A stretch of DNA of 6,789 bases, from positions 1 to 6,789 of the forward strand of contig JAFARH010000243.1 of the NCBI GenBank assembly GCA_019245555.1. The letters are read 5' to 3'. Both the position numbers and the translations under genes were made by a program. The notes beneath the pieces are model-generated. The model saw only the letters and a program-made list of their open reading frames with translations, was not told the DNA's origin and ran no database searches. Of this stretch, positions 5,724-6,789 are shown in pieces (position 1 is the stretch's first letter; each line of letters begins with the position of its first letter). The stretch comes from Betaproteobacteria bacterium. GTDB taxonomy: Bacteria > Pseudomonadota > Gammaproteobacteria > Burkholderiales > SG8-39.

Positions 5724-5748
5724 AATGTATACCTCACTAGAATGAGGC
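5724..5748. promoter_or_regulatory. Divergent promoter/operator region between Bug and amidohydrolase genes
   Basis: On the plus strand TAGAAT (5738-5743) matches the -10 consensus at five of six bases and ends 5 nt before the amidohydrolase ATG at 5749. On the minus strand TATACA (5731-5726) ends 6 nt before the Bug ATG at 5719; it is a weaker match. A perfect 5-bp inverted repeat, CCTCA (5732-5736) and TGAGG (5743-5747) with 6 bp between, is centred on the plus-strand -10. It could be an operator, and it also places a GAGG before each gene; on the plus side this is only 1 nt from the ATG, too close to be a good ribosome site. No clear -35 is visible. Confidence 0.4.
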
Positions 5749-6789
5749 ATGGCGCGAAACGGCTACCGGATTTTCGATTCCGACACGCACGTCGGTCCCT
5801 ACATGGATGTGCTCGAGCGCTATCTCTCGGGCGCGGAGAAAGAGCGGCTCACGGCATGGGAGCCGTTCCGCTCGAAGAGCAAAGGCTTTCCGGTCTACAC
5901 GAAGGGCGCGCGCAAATATTTGCGCAAGCTCGGCACAGCGCAGGCCGAAGCCGACAAGGGCGGCTACATGGCGGGATTCACCGGCGCGAAGCGCGAGCGC
6001 GAGCCGGCGGTCCGCGGTGATCACGAGGCCGCCGAGCGCATAAAAGATCTCGACTACGAAGGCGTCGACGTCAACCTGACGCTGCCTTCGGGCTGGTTCG
6101 GCACCTGGACTGCAGGCGATGACGTACAGCTCGAGAGCGCGATGTATCGCGCGTATCACCGCTGGATGAAGGACTACTGCGGTGCGTATCCCAATCGGCT
6201 CGGCGGCGTGATCCTCGTCGGCACGCGCGACGTCGAGTCCGGGCTCGCGGAGATCAGGCGCTGCGGCAAGGAGCCGTGGGCGTGGGCGGTGATGGCGTAC
6301 GCGCCGTACGGCGTGCCGCTCGATCATCCGAGCCTCGAGCCCGTCTGGGCCGCGGCGCAGGAGCACGATCTCGCGGTCGTGCTGCACACGTTCACCGTGA
6401 TGCCGCCTTACGCGCCTGGCGGTCTCGATACGTGGGAGAACCTCTGGCTGCAGCGCTCGGCGGCGCACCCCTGGTGCGGCATGCGCAACATGGCCTCGCT
6501 CATCGGCGCGGGCGTGATGGATCGTTATCCGAAGCTGCGCGTCGCGACGCTCGAGGCCGGGCACGGCTGGCTGCCATTCTGGATGAGCCGCATCGACGAG
6601 CACGCCGAGACCATTGCATCGGCGATCCCGAAGCTTCAGGGCAAGCCGAGCGAATACGTGATGGGCGGGCGCTATTTCCAGTCGATCGAGATTCCCGAGG
6701 GCGAGAAGCTCACCAATGCGGTGATCGACCTCGTCGGCGAGCACGTGCTGATGTACGCGTCGGACTATCCGCACGGCGAGAGCCACTTC
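5749..6789 (+). CDS. Amidohydrolase family 2 (ACMSD-like) protein, C-terminus cut by the window
   Basis: The first 347 residues of a metal-dependent TIM-barrel hydrolase or decarboxylase of the amidohydrolase-2 family, which includes aminocarboxymuconate-semialdehyde and resorcylate-type decarboxylases. The frame is open to the right edge without a stop. Visible sites are the N-terminal metal strand IFDSDTHVGP (D12, H14), a mid-barrel His in AVVLHTF (H213), EAGHGWLPFWMSRIDEH (H272), and YASDYPHGE with the catalytic-type Asp D339. The N-terminal HxH of ACMSD is here D-x-H, as in many relatives of unknown activity. Methionine 5749 is chosen because IFDSDTH follows within nine residues; there is no usable Shine-Dalgarno, but TAGAAT lies 5 nt upstream. 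It is divergent from the Bug gene, 29 bp from that gene's ATG. A role in decarboxylating or hydrolysing an aromatic-degradation intermediate is inferred from the neighbours. Confidence 0.9.
   Translation, partial: MARNGYRIFDSDTHVGPYMDVLERYLSGAEKERLTAWEPFRSKSKGFPVYTKGARKYLRKLGTAQAEADKGGYMAGFTGAKREREPAVRGDHEAAERIKDLDYEGVDVNLTLPSGWFGTWTAGDDVQLESAMYRAYHRWMKDYCGAYPNRLGGVILVGTRDVESGLAEIRRCGKEPWAWAVMAYAPYGVPLDHPSLEPVWAAAQEHDLAVVLHTFTVMPPYAPGGLDTWENLWLQRSAAHPWCGMRNMASLIGAGVMDRYPKLRVATLEAGHGWLPFWMSRIDEHAETIASAIPKLQGKPSEYVMGGRYFQSIEIPEGEKLTNAVIDLVGEHVLMYASDYPHGESHF

Noticed and set aside
4964..5740. Plus-strand open frame (258 codons) opposite the Bug gene
   Set aside because: Arg-rich composition typical of an antisense shadow; the minus-strand frame has the complete Bug family pattern and a signal peptide.
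5737..6786. Minus-strand open frame (349 codons) opposite the amidohydrolase
   Set aside because: No recognisable motif and Arg/His/Ala-rich; the plus-strand frame carries all amidohydrolase sites.

Overview
The window is a GC-rich, gene-dense stretch that looks like part of an aromatic or organic-acid catabolism region of a proteobacterium. A Burkholderiales-like betaproteobacterium is my best guess, because two tripartite-tricarboxylate (Bug/TctC) solute-binding protein genes sit beside catabolic genes; this is inference from gene content only. No RNA gene, insertion sequence, CRISPR array or integration site was seen.

Layout. At the left edge (minus strand, cut by the window) is the N-terminus of a Bug/TctC binding protein. 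Divergent from it, about 17 bp away, begins a plus-strand series: ring-hydroxylating oxygenase alpha subunit (149-1420) and beta subunit (1417-1887, ATGA overlap). Then comes a 21-codon remnant that reads like the start of a GFA-family zinc enzyme (1887-1952). It is followed by a short-chain dehydrogenase (1983-2693), a small cupin (2690-2986, GTGA overlap) and a DUF1272 zinc-cysteine protein (2980-3285, 7-bp overlap). A second, unrelated Rieske oxygenase of the vanillate O-demethylase type (3313-4380) follows after a 27-bp gap with its own promoter-like element, and is coupled by ATGA to a small lipoprotein resembling chagasin-type (I42) protease inhibitors (4377-4766). A complete minus-strand Bug/TctC gene (4769-5719) converges on it with 2 bp between stops. 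Divergent from that Bug gene is an amidohydrolase-2 (ACMSD-like) gene that runs off the right edge (5749-6789).

How the genes may work together. The Bug proteins would capture a carboxylate in the periplasm. The two Rieske oxygenases would hydroxylate or O-demethylate aromatic substrates, the dehydrogenase would oxidise or reduce an alcohol/ketone intermediate, and the amidohydrolase would decarboxylate or hydrolyse a later intermediate. No reductase, ferredoxin or TctA/TctB membrane component lies in the window, so electron supply and transport must come from elsewhere. The substrate cannot be read from the sequence.

Most interesting signal. The genes that begin transcription units (131 minus, 149 plus, 3313 plus, 5749 plus, possibly 5719 minus) lack a well-placed Shine-Dalgarno sequence. 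Instead each has a -10-like hexamer ending only 5-7 nt before the ATG, as expected for leaderless mRNAs. The internal genes SDR, cupin and DUF1272 each have a purine-rich Shine-Dalgarno 8 nt before the start. At 131/149 the two divergent starts are exactly 18 bp apart around a symmetrical AT-rich element, the geometry of a bidirectional promoter. I see no clearly novel multi-gene system, but the promoter architecture and the GFA remnant deserve a second look.
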